NCBI GenBank assembly: GCA_003170315.1 | Contig: PNAH01000025.1 | Span: 9,218 to 73,217 of the forward strand | Reading direction: 5' to 3' | From: Acidimicrobiaceae bacterium | GTDB lineage: Bacteria; Actinomycetota; Acidimicrobiia; Acidimicrobiales; RAAP-2 | Length of the DNA: 64,000 nucleotides | In this document: positions 52,566 to 59,523 of the stretch, in pieces | Layout: each line of letters begins with the position of its first letter | Numbering within the stretch: position 1 is the stretch's first letter | The notes under the pieces: generated by a model | What the model saw: the letters and a program-made list of their open reading frames with translations, nothing else | Databases searched by the model: none | What the model was told of the DNA's origin: nothing | Made by a program: the position numbers and the translations under genes

Positions 52566-52934
52566 TCAGTCGAGGATCTCTGTTGCCAAGCAGAACGGGT
52601 GACCCGCCGGGTCGAGAAGGATTCGCCACAGCTCCGGATTTGTCTGCTCTGTCGCGACTCGAGCACCCAAACGCACCGCGTCCGTTTGTGCTGCGTCAAG
52701 GTCGTCGACTTTCAAGTGCAGATGCATCTGTTTCGGCACGGCCGGGTCCGGCCATGTGGGCGGCTTGTAGTCCTGCACTTTGACAGCGACCAACATGCCT
52801 CCGTCCGCCTTGACAGCGCAGAACTCGTCGTTGCGATGTGTGACTTCGCCGCCGAGCAGCGCCGCCCAGAAGTTAGCGAGGACCGAAGGGTCAGAGCAGT
52901 CCAGCGCCGTTAAACCCAATCGCGCCGTCGCCAT
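52566..52934 (-). CDS. VOC (glyoxalase fold) protein
   Basis: This 122-residue VOC protein has RLGLTALDCSDPSVLANFWA, YKPPTWPDPAVPKQMHLHLK and ILLDPAGHPFCLATE. It is a paralogue of the VOC gene at 5.3 kb. The sequence upstream on the same strand (about 52914-53183) is open for nearly 90 codons in another frame with no start, perhaps a gene remnant. The substrate is unknown. Confidence 0.85.
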   Translation of the reverse strand: MATARLGLTALDCSDPSVLANFWAALLGGEVTHRNDEFCAVKADGGMLVAVKVQDYKPPTWPDPAVPKQMHLHLKVDDLDAAQTDAVRLGARVATEQTNPELWRILLDPAGHPFCLATEILD

Positions 52935-53437
52935 TCCTCAAAGCCTACGGCCATGAAGAATGATCGAGTCGGTCGCATTACGTGCTCAGAGACATTGAGT
53001 TGGAGGCGTGCGGCGATGGGGTCCAGGGCGTAGTACAGCGTCTCGGCGGCAACGATTCCCAGACAGGCATAGGGACGCGATGGACTGAGCGCTAGTGAAG
53101 AGAACTGACCTGCGTCTTCAGTTATCTGTTCCCCGACGTTTTGCGAGATTTCGGAGTCGGGATGGGCGGGCCAGCAATCTCACCAAACAGATCTGTCGCA
53201 ACATAGTGAACACCACCTGACGGTGGTGCCGAGTCTTACGGTCACTTCGTGGCCACGTCTGGAGTCCGCGAGCGTCCGGCGCCACCAAATATCCGCTTCG
53301 ACGTGGATTTGGGCATTAAATGGGCATTAACGGCAACATGTCCGCGAGGAAAACGGCACTTCTTGATGCGCACGAGTCAAGGGGAAATTGTCCGTGATCA
53401 GGAATTACGAAGCACACCTTCTGTACGTCTGATGTCG
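52935..53437. other. Gap with possible remnant and hairpin
   Basis: A minus-strand frame without start codon (LGIVAAETLYYALDPIAARL) may be a gene fragment. CACCACC-TGAC-GGTGGTG is a perfect hairpin at 53211-53228, and GGGCAT pair 2 lies 83 bases to its right, echoing the att copies. No intact gene. Confidence 0.45.
53311..53327 (+). repeat. Arm-site-like GGGCAT pair 2
   Basis: GGGCATTAAATGGGCAT has two units 11 bases apart followed by TAACG as in pair 4. It lies inside the island, near a hairpin resembling the tRNA-Glu anticodon stem. Confidence 0.55.
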
Positions 53438-54121
53438 CTATCTCGACTGAACGATTCCTTCGATTCCGTCAAGAATGAGATCAAGCCCAAACTCAAAGTC
53501 ACCTATTTCTTCGGAGTCTGACTCCTTCAAATGCTCGAGCAGGTGTTCGCCTAAGAACGGGTAGCTCGCGTAATCGAACTGACGAATGAACGTACCGAGA
53601 AGTTCGCCGGATGAGTCGTCCGGGATCGTGTGACCGAGTTCCCAAAGAGTGAAACCGAGAATATGACTGTCGATCGCGTGATATCCGCGCGAGGCCGCGG
53701 AGGGCGAAAATCCAGCAGCGCGAAGTCGAGCCAGAATCGACTCGATATAAAGCATCCGTGACGGAATGGCCCTGAGATTCGGCGATAGAACAAGTCCGCA
53801 CGTCCACGGGTGCCGTAACAGGGCTTCGTGTGCCGAAATTGCGCTCGCGCGCAATGACGCCTTCCAGTTTTCCGAACATGGAGATAGATCGATCTCGCCC
53901 AAAACGAGGTCCACGATACCGTCCAGGATGTCCGCCTTCTCGTGAACATGGCGATAGAGCGCCATCGCCTCGACATCAAGGTCGTGGCCAAGCTTCCGCA
54001 TCGTTAAGGACCCGAGACCCTCCTTGTCCATGATTTCTACCGCGACATGCAAGATTCGATCCCGACTAAGCGGAAGCCGCACCGGCTGGCTTGTCGAAGT
54101 ATTCTGATTCACGCTTGACAT
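53438..54121 (-). CDS. TetR family regulator with TetR_C-type domain
   Basis: This 227-residue repressor has the N-terminal HTH GSLTMRKLGHDLDVEAMALY, then RHVHEKADILDGIVDLVL, and the long helical C-domain of the tetracycline-repressor subtype. It starts at ATG 54121, which is preceded by an operator-like repeat, and it is divergent from the oxidoreductase gene. It probably represses both genes until an inducer arrives. Confidence 0.88.
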   Translation of the reverse strand: MSSVNQNTSTSQPVRLPLSRDRILHVAVEIMDKEGLGSLTMRKLGHDLDVEAMALYRHVHEKADILDGIVDLVLGEIDLSPCSENWKASLRASAISAHEALLRHPWTCGLVLSPNLRAIPSRMLYIESILARLRAAGFSPSAASRGYHAIDSHILGFTLWELGHTIPDDSSGELLGTFIRQFDYASYPFLGEHLLEHLKESDSEEIGDFEFGLDLILDGIEGIVQSR

Positions 54122-54136
54122 GTTTACATTGTACAC
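54122..54136 (-). promoter_or_regulatory. TetR operator at the tetR start
   Basis: GTTTACATTGTACAC matches the perfect site at 54154-54168 in 13 of 15 positions on the same reading. It abuts the tetR start codon. Confidence 0.7.
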
Positions 54137-54153
54137 ATATACTGACGTGAATA

Positions 54154-54168
54154 GTTTACAATGTAAAC
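54154..54168 (+). promoter_or_regulatory. TetR operator at the oxidoreductase promoter
   Basis: GTTTACAATGTAAAC is a perfect 15-bp palindrome 20 bases before the oxidoreductase ATG. Confidence 0.8.
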
Positions 54169-54187
54169 ATCTGAAGGGACCAAATCC

Positions 54188-55153
54188 ATGAAAGCCATCA
54201 TTCGCACTCGCTATGGACCGCCGGAATCCCTGCGATTAGTCGAGACCGAGGCGCCCTCGGTGGGCGACGATGAGATCTTGATCAAAGTCGTCGCAAGTTC
54301 TGTCAACCCTTATGACTGGCACGCCACTCGGGGTCAGCCCTACCTCATCCGCCTCGAGGATGGACTCCGAACTCCGAAGAACCCGGCGGTGGGAATCGAC
54401 GTAGCGGGGATAGTGGCGGAAGTAGGCAAGGACGTGCGCGCGTTCAAACTCGGGGATGAGGTCTTCGGGAGGGGCATTGGGGCTTTGTCCGAGTTCGCTC
54501 TGTCGGATGAGAAGCATCTTGCTCGTAAGCCGAGTGAGTTGACGTTCCAATCGGCGGCATCGATTCCCTGCGCCGGAGTTGCCGCGCTGCGGGGACTCCG
54601 CGATAAGGGCCAGGTCCACGAAGGACATTCCGTTCTCATCAATGGTGCATCCGGTGGAGTAGGAACATTCGCCGTTCAGATCGCAAAGGCGTTCGGGGCG
54701 AGCGTGACAGGCGTGTGCAGCACTAAGAATCTGGAGTTCGTCCGTTCGATTGGAGCCGTCGATGTCGTGGACTACACGGTTACCGACTTCACTCGACTCG
54801 GAACTACATATGACGTAGTCCTCGACCTCGTCTGTAATCGATCACTCCGAAATCTTCGGCGTGCTCTGAAGCCAGAAGGAGTACTGGTTATTGCGGGAGT
54901 CGGGACGGGAAAGTGGTTCGGTCCCGTGTTACGCATGTTGAGAGCAAAGGTCACGTCGCCCTTCGTGCGCCAACAGTTACGACCGCTCGTGGCACATGTC
55001 TCGACTACGGATTTGAATGATTTATGTTCCCTGTATCAACGGGGCCAACTCGTTCCGGTCATTGATAGGACCTTCTCCCTCAATAATGCACCTGACGCAA
55101 TTAAGTATGTGGGGGCCGGACACACGCGGGGGAAAGTCGTAGTCGTCAACTGA
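54188..55153 (+). CDS. Medium-chain reductase (quinone/zeta-crystallin type)
   Basis: This 321-residue NAD(P)H-dependent medium-chain dehydrogenase/reductase has KAIIRTRYGPPESLRLVE and SSVNPYDWHATRG, and a Rossmann motif in LINGASGGVGTFAVQIAKAF near residue 155. The catalytic zinc ligand residues are absent, so it is a quinone or enone reductase rather than a zinc alcohol dehydrogenase. It is divergent from and probably repressed by the adjacent TetR. It is the last gene before att copy 2. Confidence 0.9.
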   Translation: MKAIIRTRYGPPESLRLVETEAPSVGDDEILIKVVASSVNPYDWHATRGQPYLIRLEDGLRTPKNPAVGIDVAGIVAEVGKDVRAFKLGDEVFGRGIGALSEFALSDEKHLARKPSELTFQSAASIPCAGVAALRGLRDKGQVHEGHSVLINGASGGVGTFAVQIAKAFGASVTGVCSTKNLEFVRSIGAVDVVDYTVTDFTRLGTTYDVVLDLVCNRSLRNLRRALKPEGVLVIAGVGTGKWFGPVLRMLRAKVTSPFVRQQLRPLVAHVSTTDLNDLCSLYQRGQLVPVIDRTFSLNNAPDAIKYVGAGHTRGKVVVVN

Positions 55154-55182
55154 GGCGTTCAACGACACAACACCTCTCTATT

Positions 55183-55199
55183 GGGCACACTTCGGGCAT
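55183..55199 (+). repeat. Arm-site-like GGGCAT pair 3
   Basis: GGGCACACTTCGGGCAT has units 11 bases apart and ends 83 bases to the left of att copy 2. It would be the right-end arm of the island to the left. Confidence 0.55.
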
Positions 55200-55281
55200 T
55201 ATTGGCGCTGGCGTTGCATCGATTTCGCACTCTTGAGGCGATCAGAAGAGCGGTAGAAATACATCTTTATTGGGAATAACG

Positions 55282-55326
55282 TCGCACCCCCAACGGGATT
55301 CGAACCCGTGCCGCCACCTTGAAAGG
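55282..55326 (-). repeat. tRNA-Glu (TTC) 3'-end fragment, att copy 2
   Basis: This is the same 45-base tRNA-Glu 3' half as at 52211-52255 with one difference in the T-arm side (CGTG for CATG). The 5' tRNA half is replaced by unrelated sequence directly after the anticodon loop, so no functional tRNA remains. Confidence 0.85.
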
Positions 55327-55410
55327 TTGGACGATGTTGACCGAGGGCGGTCGCGAAAGTACTGATCAACGATTCTTTCCACGTGACGAATCTGCGCAAT
55401 TTTTCGTTTT

Positions 55411-55427
55411 GGGCATCCTACGGGCAT
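55411..55427 (+). repeat. Arm-site-like GGGCAT pair 4
   Basis: GGGCATCCTACGGGCAT has units 11 bases apart and starts 85 bases to the right of att copy 2. It would mark the left end of a second element extending right. Confidence 0.6.
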
Positions 55428-55513
55428 TAACGCATTTCACCAAGTCTCTCAATCTGAACGAGAGACAAGTGTGTCCGTTCGCAGCGACGAACGGTAGCGA
55501 CGATCAGTGGGAA

Positions 55514-56224
55514 CTATCGAAGAATAAGGCCGCCATCCAGACAGAGGACTTGTCCGGTCATGGCGGCCCCTTCGTCTGAGGCTAAGTAGGCAACAGCGGC
55601 GGCAGTGTCGTCAGGAGTGAGGCGTCGGTTGAGGGCCTGCAGACCTACGACCGTGTCAAAGTCGGCCTCAGTATTCGCAGTCCGAGAGCCTGGTGTATCA
55701 GTGAGGCCCGGCGCCACTGCGGACACGGAGATCCCACTATCACCAAGTGACACAGCGAGGGTGCGCATGACGCCGATCAAAGCGCCCTTGCTTGCCACGT
55801 ACGGAAGCATCGCTGGTCCAGGCGGGGACCAGATCGTGTCCGAAACCACGAAGATGATTCTGCCGAATCCTCGTTCGGCCATTCCCGGCGCGAATGCCTG
55901 CGCAAGCCAGAGCACTGACTCGACATTGACCGCTTGGACATGACGCCAGAGCGTTGAATCAATATGGATGAGATCGGCCAAGTCGAACGCTGCCGCACTG
56001 TGCACCAACACATCGCACCGCCCGAATTTAGCCATCACTTGCGCAGCTGCCTCCCGAGTGGATTCTTCAGACGACAGATCACATTCGATGCCTCCACTGC
56101 GGTCGATCACATCGGTTCGATGGCCGGTTGATCGCAGGCGGCTCACAATCGCGCCGCCGATGCCGCCACTTCCGCCGGTCACGACTGCCACGCGGGCGTC
56201 CGAGCTCTCGTGAGCCGAGTTCAT
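55514..56224 (-). CDS. Short-chain dehydrogenase/reductase
   Basis: This 236-residue SDR has the coenzyme motif VVTGGSGGIGGAIVSRL, the NAG-like site as VHSAAAF, and an active-site Tyr/Lys in YVASKGAL with the Ser in VVSDTIW. The tail AMTGQVLCLDGGL is typical. Its start overlaps the aldo/keto reductase stop by four bases, so it is the third gene of the SDR-AKR-SDR operon. Substrate is a small alcohol or ketone. Confidence 0.9.
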   Translation of the reverse strand: MNSAHESSDARVAVVTGGSGGIGGAIVSRLRSTGHRTDVIDRSGGIECDLSSEESTREAAAQVMAKFGRCDVLVHSAAAFDLADLIHIDSTLWRHVQAVNVESVLWLAQAFAPGMAERGFGRIIFVVSDTIWSPPGPAMLPYVASKGALIGVMRTLAVSLGDSGISVSAVAPGLTDTPGSRTANTEADFDTVVGLQALNRRLTPDDTAAAVAYLASDEGAAMTGQVLCLDGGLILR

Positions 56225-57174
56225 GAACTTGGCCCGATGGGGAAGTGACGATCTATCTCCGCACGGGTCGCCTCGTCGAGTCGGATTGAACCCGATCCGA
56301 TATTTTCAAAGAGGTGTTGTCGGGTGCGAGTGCCGGGTATTAGCAAGATGTTGGGCGCGAGGTCGAGAAGCCACGCGAGCGCGATTTGCGCGGGAGTGGC
56401 AGCCAATCGCGTGGCGATGTCGATGAGTGCTGGGCTCGTAAGAATTTCGTTTTGAACGCCACGGGGCCAGCCCAAGGGGCAGAACGGTACGAACGCGATT
56501 CCCCACGATTCGCAATCGTGCAAGATGTCCAGCGAACGTTGATCGGCAAGGTTGAACAGATTCTGGACACACGCGATCTGCGTTTGAGCGAGAGCGCGGT
56601 GCAGGTGTTCTCGAGCAATGTTGCTTAGTCCGATTCCGCCGATCAATCCTTCGTCATGGGCCTGGACGAGTGAAGCGAGTTGCGCGTCAAAGCGGTCTCC
56701 CGGTTTCGAACCGTCCATAATGCGTAAGTTCACTGCGGCCAGTTGATTCACGCCGAGCGACTCCAGGTTTTCCTCAATGCCCGCGCGCAACTGATCTGGA
56801 TCGTCGTAGGCCAGGACTGCACCCACTTCGTCCCGACGCGCCGCCACTTTGCTGACGATTGCTAGGTCGTTCGGATATGGAAAGAGCGCCTCGCGGATGA
56901 CCTCGTTGACGGTGTCGGGTCCGTAGAACTGCGCCGTGTCGATGTGGTTGATGCCGCTTTTGATTGCGGCGCGCAGCACCTGCAGCGCTTCGTCGCGGTC
57001 GCGAGGTGGCCCGAAGACGTTGTCGCCGGCGAGTTGCATTGCGCCGTATCCGATTCGATTGACCCGAAAGTGTCCGATTGCGAAGGTGCCGGACGACTCG
57101 ACCGTTGGCGACGCGTTCACTCGATCCGCACTTTCGCTGCCACGGCGCGTAACGTCGTTATTCTCCGAGGTCAC
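56221..57174 (-). CDS. Aldo/keto reductase
   Basis: This 317-residue TIM-barrel NADPH reductase has IGYGAMQLAGDNVFGPPRDR, the catalytic Asp/Tyr in INHIDTAQFYGP, the Lys in LAIVSKVAA and PTQIALAW-like PAQIALAWLLD. The start is GTG 57174, two bases after the preceding SDR stop and seven after GGAG. A 436-residue frame reaching further upstream would overlap that SDR gene and is rejected. It is the middle gene of a three-gene operon. Confidence 0.9.
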   Translation of the reverse strand: MTSENNDVTRRGSESADRVNASPTVESSGTFAIGHFRVNRIGYGAMQLAGDNVFGPPRDRDEALQVLRAAIKSGINHIDTAQFYGPDTVNEVIREALFPYPNDLAIVSKVAARRDEVGAVLAYDDPDQLRAGIEENLESLGVNQLAAVNLRIMDGSKPGDRFDAQLASLVQAHDEGLIGGIGLSNIAREHLHRALAQTQIACVQNLFNLADQRSLDILHDCESWGIAFVPFCPLGWPRGVQNEILTSPALIDIATRLAATPAQIALAWLLDLAPNILLIPGTRTRQHLFENIGSGSIRLDEATRAEIDRHFPIGPSS

Positions 57175-57176
57175 GA

Positions 57177-57872
57177 TCAGGCTCCATACGCGGGGAGAAT
57201 TGCGCCGCTCACCGGCGCCGCCGCGTCGCTCGCCAAGAAAGCCACGACTTCGGCGATCGCTTCGGGAGCGACGGCGTGTAACAATGCCTCTTTCGGGAGC
57301 AGCGCTTGATTTCTTGCGGTCGCGATCAGTTGAGGTGCGACGGCGTTCACGCGAATGCCAAGGGGACGCAACTCGAGGTCGAGGACGCGCGTCAAGTGGA
57401 CCAAGCCGGCCTTGCTGACTGCATACGCGGCCAGGCCAGCCGTCGGTTCGAGACCGGGGCGCGACGCGATGTGCACGATGGCCCCGGAACCCTTTGTCTG
57501 CATGTAGGGCGCCACCGCCTGACTCAGCCACAACGCAGGTGCGAGGTTGACATCGATCATGAGGCGAAATTGATCGGGCGTCGTCGTCATCGCGTCGGCG
57601 ATCTCGAATGCTCCGAGGGTGTTGACCAAGACGTCGGGAACACCGACGTTCTGGACGATGTGTTCGATCATGGGCGCTACGGCAACTGGGTCCGTGGCGT
57701 CCGCCAACTCGCGGACGATGCCCTTGGGGAGTAATTCCAATCCGGAAGTACTGCGATCGACCGCGACGACAGTCATCCCTTGACTGGCAAGTTTGACGGC
57801 CGTTGCTCGACCGAGCTCTCCGCCCCCGACCACGACGGCGACGCGGTCCACTGGAGGAAGGCTATTTGGCAT
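57177..57872 (-). CDS. Short-chain dehydrogenase/reductase
   Basis: This 231-residue SDR has a diverged coenzyme motif (VVVGGGELGRATAVKLASQG), VNTLGAFEIADA in place of NAGI, Ser in HIASRPGLEP and the active YAVSKAGL. It is first in the SDR-AKR-SDR operon and divergent from the MarR gene, 112 bases away. The operon probably detoxifies or catabolises a carbonyl compound, inferred from content only. Confidence 0.88.
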   Translation of the reverse strand: MPNSLPPVDRVAVVVGGGELGRATAVKLASQGMTVVAVDRSTSGLELLPKGIVRELADATDPVAVAPMIEHIVQNVGVPDVLVNTLGAFEIADAMTTTPDQFRLMIDVNLAPALWLSQAVAPYMQTKGSGAIVHIASRPGLEPTAGLAAYAVSKAGLVHLTRVLDLELRPLGIRVNAVAPQLIATARNQALLPKEALLHAVAPEAIAEVVAFLASDAAAPVSGAILPAYGA

Positions 57873-57953
57873 ATTCCGTACCTGACTTTCTATGTCTGTT
57901 GAGAAAATGGTTTTGAAATGCCGCCGTCACGGTGGCCTCCCGGTGCAACCACG

Positions 57954-57969
57954 TTGCTTGGCGAAGCAA
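57954..57969. promoter_or_regulatory. Candidate MarR operator
   Basis: TTGCTT-GGCG-AAGCAA is a perfect inverted repeat between the divergent SDR operon and marR, 15 bases before the chosen marR start. Confidence 0.65.
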
Positions 57970-57984
57970 GTTAAAATAGTGGGA

Positions 57985-58491
57985 GTGCCCGCCATCGAAC
58001 CGCTCACTCCAGACGAAGATGCGCTCTGGCGTGCTCAGATGCGAATACTCAAAATACTGCCACGACTCCTCGACAGTGACCTCGTCCGAGGCGTGGGACT
58101 GACGGCGAGCGAGTACACAACGATCATGCATCTCTCGGAAGCCCCGAATCGTCAGTTGAGAATGGCGGACCTCGCCAGCGCGACTGACCTGTCGGCGAGC
58201 CGGACCACTCGCTTGGTGGCCGAGCTCGAATCGCGTGGACTCGTGACGAAGACCACCAGTTCTTCCGACGCACGAGGCAACGTCGCGAAACTCACTCCTC
58301 GGGGGATGGCCAAGATGAGGTCCGCGTGGCCCGTGCACCTCGCGAGCGTTCGGTGCCACTTCTTCGATCACATCGATACGAGTGACGTCGTGAGCGCCGC
58401 GAAGGCTCTTTCTGATGTGGCGGCTCGCCTTGAAGAAGCGTCCATCGAATCGCGAGTGCGACGTTTGGTCCTTCATCTCCCAACGGTGTGA
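57985..58491 (+). CDS. MarR family transcriptional regulator
   Basis: This 168-residue winged-helix regulator has LTASEYTTIMHLSEAPNRQL, recognition region DLASATDLSASRTTRLVAEL and wing SRGLVTKTTSSSDARGNVAK. The GTG at 57985 is chosen since frames reaching further upstream would read through the operator. It likely controls the divergent dehydrogenase operon and itself. Confidence 0.87.
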   Translation: MPAIEPLTPDEDALWRAQMRILKILPRLLDSDLVRGVGLTASEYTTIMHLSEAPNRQLRMADLASATDLSASRTTRLVAELESRGLVTKTTSSSDARGNVAKLTPRGMAKMRSAWPVHLASVRCHFFDHIDTSDVVSAAKALSDVAARLEEASIESRVRRLVLHLPTV

Positions 58492-58588
58492 AACCATCGG
58501 TAGTACTCGGAGCGACAATCGTCGCTCGTGCTCGAATTCGTGCGACTTCGGTTGCGTCTCTTCAGCAGTGGCCACAGCCCAACAATAA

Positions 58589-58608
58589 TTGCTTGCCCAC
58601 GCAAGCAA
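58589..58608. promoter_or_regulatory. Orphan MarR-like palindrome
   Basis: TTGCTTGC-CCAC-GCAAGCAA has perfect 8-bp arms and the same TTGCTT half-site as the marR operator. It stands between two gene ends, marR and the hydrolase, with no intact gene starting beside it. AAAGGAG-N4-GTG follows at 58662-58675. Confidence 0.6.
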
Positions 58609-58672
58609 AGTCAGGTATGGTCCTAAGTGTTGGCGCGACCGTGGGGGTGTCTCACCTTCAGAAAGGAGCGGC

Positions 58673-58747
58673 GTGGGTCCAGTGTGCGCGTTGCTCGAAC
58701 CGTTGCCGACGGTGACGTCCATGGTGGTTCTCTGGGGGAGCGATTGT
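58673..58747 (+). pseudogene. Possible truncated gene start
   Basis: GTG 58673 follows AAAGGAG by four bases and reads VGPVCALLEPLPTVTSMVVL. The frame then runs antisense into the hydrolase gene whose stop codon lies at 58748. It may be the remaining 5' end of a MarR-controlled gene cut when the hydrolase gene arrived. Confidence 0.25.
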
Positions 58748-59371
58748 TCAGATGCCCGCGTGGAGGCGCGAGGTCAGGACAAGATCGACAACTTGGGGAA
58801 CCGTGTCGACACGTGCCCAGTCGCGCTGGAGCTCGCACGCCAACGTCACCCAACTAATTGGCTGTGCCCCCGCTTGGACAATTCGTTCGAGGCCGGCGCG
58901 GTGTGCCTCGAGAGATGTTCCTCCCACGGCGTCGACGACGGGGAAGACCTCGTAACCCTCTCGCATGGCGTCAAGCGATGGATAGGCGAGGCAGACCTCG
59001 GTCCACAAGGCGGTCATGATCAACTTGTTGCGCCCGGTCGCCTCTATCGCCTCGCGAAACTCGACGTCCTCCCACGCGTTGATTTGTGTTCGATCGAGCT
59101 CAACGGAGTCCGAAAGGACGTCTCTAAGTTCCGGGAGAGTCGGCGGCTGTCCGTTCGCGACAACGTTTACGGTCGACAGCACGATGGGGAGTCCGTACGT
59201 CTTGGCAAGACGTGCAACCGTGACGATGTTGCGGGTCAACAGCTTCGTGTCCATCGAGGTGACTGTCGCCAATTGAGCCGGCTGGTAGTCGATGATGACT
59301 AAGGCACTGTTGGCCGGAGTCAAAAGTGCGTCGGTAAGCGGGTCTCGAATCGGTTCGCTCGTCATTGACAT
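58748..59371 (-). CDS. Isochorismatase-family hydrolase
   Basis: This 207-residue cysteine hydrolase of the isochorismatase superfamily has the catalytic Asp in LVIIDYQPAQLA, a Lys-type position in GRNKLIMTALWTEVCLAYPS and the nucleophile Cys about residue 124. YEVFPVVDAVGGTSLEAHRA follows. Family members cleave vinyl ethers or C-N bonds, as in nicotinamidases, and the substrate is open. It is divergent from the LAL regulator gene with about 150 bases between. Confidence 0.88.
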   Translation of the reverse strand: MSMTSEPIRDPLTDALLTPANSALVIIDYQPAQLATVTSMDTKLLTRNIVTVARLAKTYGLPIVLSTVNVVANGQPPTLPELRDVLSDSVELDRTQINAWEDVEFREAIEATGRNKLIMTALWTEVCLAYPSLDAMREGYEVFPVVDAVGGTSLEAHRAGLERIVQAGAQPISWVTLACELQRDWARVDTVPQVVDLVLTSRLHAGI

Positions 59372-59523
59372 CTCTCTTTCTGGTCAAATGTCCTTCCATT
59401 GTGCGAGGGAACGGACGTGGCAGGCATCTAGGAAACCCATAGTTCCGATCACGTGTGACTCGGTTCGAACCGCGGACGTAGGGTCGTCATCGCCGTTGAC
59501 CATCTGCAGTGGAGGGCGCTGAG

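Larger units (their letters stand above)
52210..55330. mobile_element. Putative integrated island bounded by tRNA-Glu fragments
   Basis: The segment between the two direct tRNA-Glu 3' ends carries GGGCAT arm-like repeats just inside each end (52341-52357 and 55183-55199). It holds a VOC gene, a tetR and a medium-chain reductase gene. No integrase is present, so it would be a decayed or non-autonomous element, possibly two fused ones. Inference from the att-like ends. Confidence 0.5.
55154..55513. other. Island junction region with att copy 2
   Basis: The gap contains att copy 2 flanked on both sides by GGGCAT pairs, at 83 bases to the left and 85 to the right. This is the layout of a tyrosine-recombinase att core between arm sites. 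No gene is supported. Confidence 0.6.

Noticed and set aside
53249..53521. 90-residue frame across GGGCAT pair 2
   Set aside because: It overlaps the end of tetR and the arm-like repeat, and has no domain or ribosome site.
57862..58722. 286-residue open frame on the minus strand opposite marR
   Set aside because: It is antisense to a clear MarR gene, has no domain-like sequence and no ribosome site. Long antisense frames are common in GC-rich coding DNA.
58589..59302. 237-residue frame on the plus strand opposite the isochorismatase-family gene
   Set aside because: Most of it is the mirror of a well-supported gene. Only the first codons near 58673 might be a remnant.
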